Origin: Physella acuta
Taxonomy: Eukaryota > Mollusca > Gastropoda > Physidae
Direction: 5' to 3'
DNA: 64,000 nt
Assembly (NCBI RefSeq): GCF_028476545.1
Contig: NW_026732508.1
Location: 248,001-312,000 of the forward strand
Positions 59,401 to 64,000 of the stretch are shown piece by piece. The notes beneath the pieces were generated by a model. That model worked only from the letters and a program-made list of their open reading frames with translations. It did no database searches and was not told where the DNA came from. Position numbers and translations under genes: made by a program. The number at the start of each line of letters is the position of its first letter. Positions within the stretch are counted from its first letter, which is position 1.

Positions 59401-62400
59401 ATTGATAGCGTCTTGCATTATCTTTGCTGCTTCATGCTAGAAAATTAAAATTCTTAATATAGAACTGGTTTACTGTAAGAATCATTTACTAAAGTTACAA
59501 TTCATAAGGTAAAACTCTTTTACTAAAGATAAGATCCGGAAAATGTAATTTTGGTTACATATTAATAAATGAGCAATGACAATTTGTTTAATTTAATATT
59601 AATAATGTTAGCTGGTTGTTTGAAAAACTGTTTCTTGCTGTATGAGCTGTTTCCTGCAATCTTGATTTAAACTATCTAGCTGCATGTTAGTGTAGGCTGT
59701 TCTGTGCTGTATGTTGTATAAGCTGTTTCCTGCAATCTTGATTTAAACTATCTAGCTGCATGTTAGTGTAGGCTGTTCTGTGCTGTATGTTGTATAAGCT
59801 GTTTCCTGCAATCTTGATTTAAACTATCTAGCTGCATGTTAGTGTAGGCTGTTCTGTGCTGTATGTTGTATAAGCTGTTTCCTGCAATCTTGATTTAAAC
59901 TATCTAGCTGCATGTTAGTGTAGGCTGTTCTGTGCTGTATGTTGTATAAGCTGTTTCCTACAATCTTGATTTAAACTATCTAGCTGCATGTTAGTGTAGG
60001 CCGTTTCTTGCTGTATGTTGTATAAGCTGTTTCCTACAATCTTCTTCTTTCTTCTTCTTCGTTCTTAATTATTAGTGCTGAAGGGGATTGAGATTTATCT
60101 GTCAGTGGGTTTGAACTCGAGACTTTGTTCGAATTTATCAACAATGAGCTTTTTGCCGACTCGACCATGCCTCCATCACAATTAAGCGTTACGTGTCAAC
60201 TGGTTATGCGCCATTGAGGCTATTGACTCCGATTTCAGCCTGCTTTTCTTTTTGGATTTGCTTCCATAGCCTTTGTCCAACCAAGAACAGACTACAAGGC
60301 AGCAGTTATTTAATTTTGGAGTTGTCTCTCCTAGAAGAGTGGCTGTCCCCAGCTAAGGAGCCTCACCTGCAATCTTGATTTAAACTATTTTGTTACATAT
60401 TTTAGTGTAGGCTGTTTGTGCGGTACTCCTGTTACAGTACCTGTTCGTTCAGAAGTCTGTGAGCTTCTGCCAGTTCCAGAAAAACAGAAACTCTGTCATT
60501 GACACTGATCAGGTCTGTCTTGGTCTTCTTGGAATCTGAGGCTGAAACAGTTTGTGGGATACATCATTACTACATTTAAATGCTTCAAAATAGGCATAAA
60601 AAATATGTAAGAATGTATCTTATGCAACTATAGTTAAAATGTTTGTAAAAATTCTGTTTTATATAATGCATCTGAGGGGCCTGCTATTATACATTGTTTT
60701 TAATGAATAGTTAATTTTTTAATAATATGTAATGAAGGGAGCTTTTATAGTTTGAAACAATATTTCTTTAGGATAAAAAATTAAGCAAAAGTATAAATGT
60801 CATTATTAAATATTTTCTTCTTCTTCATTCTTAATTTTAGTGTTGGAAGGGATCCTTTCCAACACAATTCAGTATACGTGTCAACTGGTTATGTGCCATT
60901 GAGGCCATTGACTCAGATTTCAGCCTGCTTTTTTTTGGATTTGCTTCAATAGCAACCAAGATCAAATTATTAAGTATAATTTGTTGAACCTTCTCCAAAA
61001 TATATCTTTTAAGTAGAGTATCAATGTCAAACAATCTACCATTTTCTTAAAAATGTTTTGTTAAACCCCAGTACACATATAAATATGTTTGTGGAATAGT
61101 TCTAATTAACTAAATGGCGGATATTTTATTGAAAGCTAAAACAAAAAGCTACACACTACTCTTTTTAATCCCAGGTAATGCCATTGCCATTTGTAAGGTT
61201 TTCACTGCCTCTGCCATATTTCCCTGCTTTTTTAGGATTCTGGCCAAAATAAGATGGTACAAAGGATGATCTCTGACCTAGGACAAAATAAATTCAAAAC
61301 AGATATTTCAACAGGTATTTAACCTAAAGTACCAGGTAAACCAACTTCAACAGCAATGTAAAAACACAGGCAGATTAAAAAAATTAACCAACAATATAAT
61401 TTAAAAATTAATACATTCATATATAAATTTATAAGCTTATACCATTCTTCACAATGGCAATAGAAATTGTGCAATGTTTTCATGGAAGTCTACCCAGATT
61501 TCCCTTCTCCCCTTCCCTGTGGTGTAATTTAAACTGAAAACAAAGTTTCTCTGGGCATCAGTGCCCATGGAGAGCCCTACCCATGCACGACCACCTTCTC
61601 CAACTTTATAAAACAAAGACAAAGTGGCTTTACAGATGACAATAGGAAGGACTGACACACTACCTAGCAGATTGTATTATAGATATAGCAAAAGTAAAGA
61701 GTGCTGCCAACCTGAAAGTTGTAGCTCAGGCCAACTTCCAGGGACTGATTTGCCAGTTTGAAGTTGTTCTGGTTAAGATGGATCTGCGCCATTAAAATAT
61801 GAGCATCAGAGAATGTGGCGTCCTGGTCTAGACAGTGTTGTAATGTTGTCTGAGCAGAATTTACATCACCTGGCAATTCAAATTTTCAAGCATAATTTTA
61901 CTCTCTTATCTGACAAAAAAGCTGTATAATTATCTCCTTTTTCTCTAAGTCAGAACACTGAATCATATCTAATGTTGAATAACTGTCTTAGTCATAACAG
62001 AGAATCACATTGAAAGATGAATTTTTTTTTTTTGAAAATGAAATCAAGCAAATAATGATTTTTAGTTGGTACTAGGAACCAACATATGACATAGATCCTA
62101 CCAGCAAAAACAAAATGGATGAATAAAGACCTTGACCTACCTGCAAGAAACTTGACCTTGGCGATAAGAAACAAGCCAACACCAACAGTGTAATTTTACA
62201 AATGAATACATTGATATATAAAACCAAAACAAAATGGATGAATAAAGACCTAGACCTACCTGCAAGAAACTTGACCTTGGCAATAAGAAACAAGCCATCA
62301 ATGAGACCTGGAACAGCACGGGTTAAGGGATCCAGCACCTGGTGGCATCTTTTGAGTACTGGACTCACTGGCTGACCTGAGGTCACAGGCTGGAACCAGA

Positions 62401-63610
62401 ACATTCATTACATCATCAGCTGGTCAAGTTTAGCCATGGGGTTAGAGGATATTCAAAATGTTAAATGTGTGAAGCAATGGGGTTAGAGGATATTCAAAAT
62501 GTTAAATGTGTGAAGCAATGGGGTTAGAGGATATTCAAAATGTTAAATGTGTGAAGCAATGGGGTTAGAGGATATTCAAAATGTTAAATGTGTGAAGCAA
62601 TGGGGTTAGAGGATATTCAAAATGTTAAATGTGTGAAGCAATGGGGTTAGAGGATATTCAAAATGTTAAATGTGTGAAGCAATGGGGTTAGAGGATATTC
62701 AAAATGTTAAATGTGTGAAGCAATGGGGTTAGAGGATATTCAAAATGTTAAATGTGTGAAGCAATGGGGTTAGAGGATATTCAAAATGTTAAATGTGTGA
62801 AGCAATGGGGTTAGAGGATATTCAAAATGTTAAATGTATGAATATAAACATAAGGGGACTTTATAAACAGCTGGGGGGAGTTTAGTTTCTTTTAAATATG
62901 TATGAATATAAACTTAAGGGGACTTTATAAACAGGTGTTGGGAGATAAGGTTTTTTGTTGTTGACAAAATCCAGGGGAGATGCTAATATTTAAATGGTTA
63001 TACTTGAAACACAACTTACCACTTGAGGGCCAAACACAAGATAATCTTTAATGACTCGTAGAAGAAAGTCTGGGTTTAATTTACAGTAGTAATCTATCCC
63101 TAGTGGCAAACCCTGAGAATAGAAAAAACATTTTCATAAATATTTTTATAACTAACTGACCATAAATGACATCACTCTTCTAGGAGGAGGGAAGGTTTGG
63201 ACTTTTATGAAGATAAGTGATGAGTGGATCAGAAATTTTAAAATTAGAAACTGCAGTTCTTTCAAGTTCCTAAAAACTTTCAAAAGTAAAAAAATTAAAA
63301 AGTGATCAGCATACTCAAAGTTTACCTGGCTCAGTTAATGTTTAATTTAAAAAATCGTTGCGTGTGGTGATAAAGGAAAAAAGCTTAACATCATTTACAG
63401 TTGAAACATTTTAGCAATCAAAAGTATAAAACACATTTTTTTTAGATAGATTCTTGGAGATTGAGGTTAAAAAAAAAGTTGTGTATAAACTTGGGTCCAC
63501 ACCTTAAGACCAGCAAAGTGCAGCTCTATTGATTCATTCAGCAGCTCCATCACCTTATCAGGACCTTTTCCTTTCTTCATGGCTAGCACTGATGATAAGT
63601 ATGCCAGCTC
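50454..63610 (-). CDS. TTC21B: TTC21B / IFT139, C-terminal 932 aa in 26 exons; 5' part beyond window
   Basis: This is a tetratricopeptide-repeat subunit of the IFT-A complex, which drives retrograde transport in cilia. Exons in transcript order, 63610-63503, 63112-63020, 62389-62260, 61869-61712, 61277-61160, 60541-60441, 59436-59198, 58795-58723, 58570-58460, 58230-58178, 58072-57984, 57398-57278, 57130-57065, 56893-56791, 55935-55825, 55219-55138, 54553-54403, 54056-53892, 53631-53562, 53293-53168, 52948-52910, 52531-52418, 52258-52148, 51828-51708, 51404-51337 and 50531-50454, all join in phase (2,799 nt). Diagnostic stretches are [68 protein letters not shown] and the ending [19 protein letters not shown]. 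The vertebrate protein is about 1,316 aa, so roughly 380 residues lie beyond the right edge. Invertebrates often have a single TTC21, so TTC21 may be the better symbol. Confidence 0.96.
55241..55560 (+). repeat. 35-bp tandem repeat in a TTC21B intron (about 9 units)
   Basis: The unit is ATCATTAGTACTGTTACTGT followed by AGTTATTTAAACATT. It is near-exact in the first three copies and increasingly diverged to the right. Confidence 0.88.
57448..57763 (-). repeat. SINE-2, full-length, in a TTC21B intron
   Basis: On minus it runs from a tRNA-like head (GTGGTTGAGTCGGTAAAGC, then GAGTTCGAACCC) through AGGAGAGACAACTCCAAAAT and GAAATTGGAGTCAATGGCC to GGATCCCTTCCAACATT and an AATGAAGAAGAAAAAGAAG tail. 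It is the best copy for defining the family ends. It is in the same orientation as the gene. Confidence 0.85.
59640..60045 (+). repeat. 76-bp minisatellite in a TTC21B intron (about 5 units)
   Basis: Units begin AGCTGTTTCCTGCAATCTTG at 59645, 59721 and 59797, exactly 76 bp apart, and differ by only one or two bases. The last unit is cut by a SINE-2, after which part of the unit (CTGCAATCTTGATTTAAACT) reappears at 60367. Confidence 0.93.
60040..60366 (-). repeat. SINE-2, rearranged copy inserted in the 76-bp array
   Basis: A head with GTCGGCAAAAAGCTCATTGT and a tail-type segment (TTCTTCTTTCTTCTTC..AGTGCTGAAGGGGAT) lie together at the left, followed by the SINE-2 body. The order is scrambled relative to 57448-57763, suggesting two SINE pieces or an internal rearrangement. 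Array sequence resumes directly after it. Confidence 0.7.
60815..60965 (-). repeat. SINE-2 3' fragment in a TTC21B intron
   Basis: It has the GAAGAAGAAG-type tail and the words GGATCCCTTCCAACAC and GTTGACACGTATACTGAATT, with CAATGGCCTCAATGGCAC-like body. The head is missing. Confidence 0.75.
62100..62290. repeat. Tandem partial duplication of a TTC21B exon end and donor site
   Basis: The segment around 62100-62180 (AAACAAAATGGATGAATAAA, GACCTACCTGCAAGAAACTT, AATAAGAAACAAGCC with one change) repeats 62222-62300, about 120 bp apart. The right copy holds the true exon end and donor of exon 62389-62260. The left copy lies in the intron and still carries a GTAGGT donor-like site. Confidence 0.85.
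62438..62840 (+). repeat. 41-bp minisatellite in a TTC21B intron (about 10 units)
   Basis: The unit is GGGGTTAGAGGATATTCAAA followed by ATGTTAAATGTGTGAAGCAAT. Copies at 62438, 62479 and 62520 are identical, so the array is very young or recently homogenised. Confidence 0.96.
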
Positions 63611-64000
63611 CTACAGAAAACCATTTAAATTCAACACTTCTAAATTCTATCTTTAAAATGAAATGATCAAATCATTCTTCATACATAGAATACATGAAAA
63701 ATAATGTTTTTTTTCAACAACAAAAAATAGAAATTAAAATAAAATCATTTATATTGATGTAAGTTGAATCTACCTTTTATATTAAATGTAGTTAAAAATT
63801 TAAAAAAAAAAGTGCTGAAACAATTCTTAAACCAATGAATCAACAATTTTTAAAAAATCCTTTTTTTAAAGGAATATTTTGGAATCTCAATAAAGCATAA
63901 GTTTGATTACTACAAATAATAGTATATTTTCATGCTTTTGTAAAATAGAAAATACATAATAAAATTGATTATGTGCAGTTTACTTCATTAACTGAAAGAT

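Overview
The window is eukaryotic, AT-rich and intron-rich, and reads like a mollusc genome, probably a heterobranch gastropod. That placement is an inference from the mix of conserved animal genes, two tRNA-like SINE families, many hAT-type miniature elements and frequent short AGATCT/TCTAGA-like motifs. No sequence search could be run. Five host protein genes and one tRNA gene can be supported.

Layout. (1) 2-2096, plus: the 3' part of a Gbx (gastrulation brain homeobox) gene, two exons with the intron inside the homeobox. (2) About 2.2-18.3 kb: a gene-free repeat field with SINEs, an hAT-like composite with an 8-bp target duplication, small hAT-type elements, and minisatellites with 15-, 18-, 27- and about 19-bp units. 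(3) 18771-21485, plus: a complete seven-exon PPIH (cyclophilin H). (4) 24041-28320, minus: a complete seven-exon TPK1 (thiamin pyrophosphokinase), convergent with PPIH. (5) 29755-29825, minus: tRNA-Glu(TTC). (6) 30.3-43.6 kb: a second repeat field. It holds a clean 888-bp hAT element, a family of small elements ending CAGTGTTTCTTCCAGA, a 3-kb foldback-type element whose long inverted arms are made of 15-bp subrepeats, nested hAT elements with perfect 8-bp target duplications, and the broken remains of a Gypsy-like LTR element that is itself split by an hAT element. (7) 44281-46196, plus: a TATA-driven gene for an eight-helix membrane protein with a TspO/MBR-like tryptophan-rich motif. (8) 47.6-48.7 kb: a 31-bp minisatellite. 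(9) 50454-63610 and beyond, minus: the last 26 exons (932 aa) of TTC21B/IFT139, the IFT-A ciliary transport subunit, with SINEs and three intronic tandem arrays.

The host genes form no pathway together. They are an ordinary neighbourhood: transcription factor, spliceosomal cyclophilin, thiamin metabolism, membrane protein and ciliary transport. The repeat fields hold most of the interest. Inserted elements can be put in order by nesting and target duplications. Three host genes also show local tandem duplication that copies an exon edge: the Gbx stop-codon region, a PPIH 3' splice site and a TTC21B 5' splice site.

Exon coordinates were assigned by eye from GT/AG sites, reading phase and remembered family sequence. 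All phases close exactly in PPIH, TPK1, the TspO-like gene and TTC21B.
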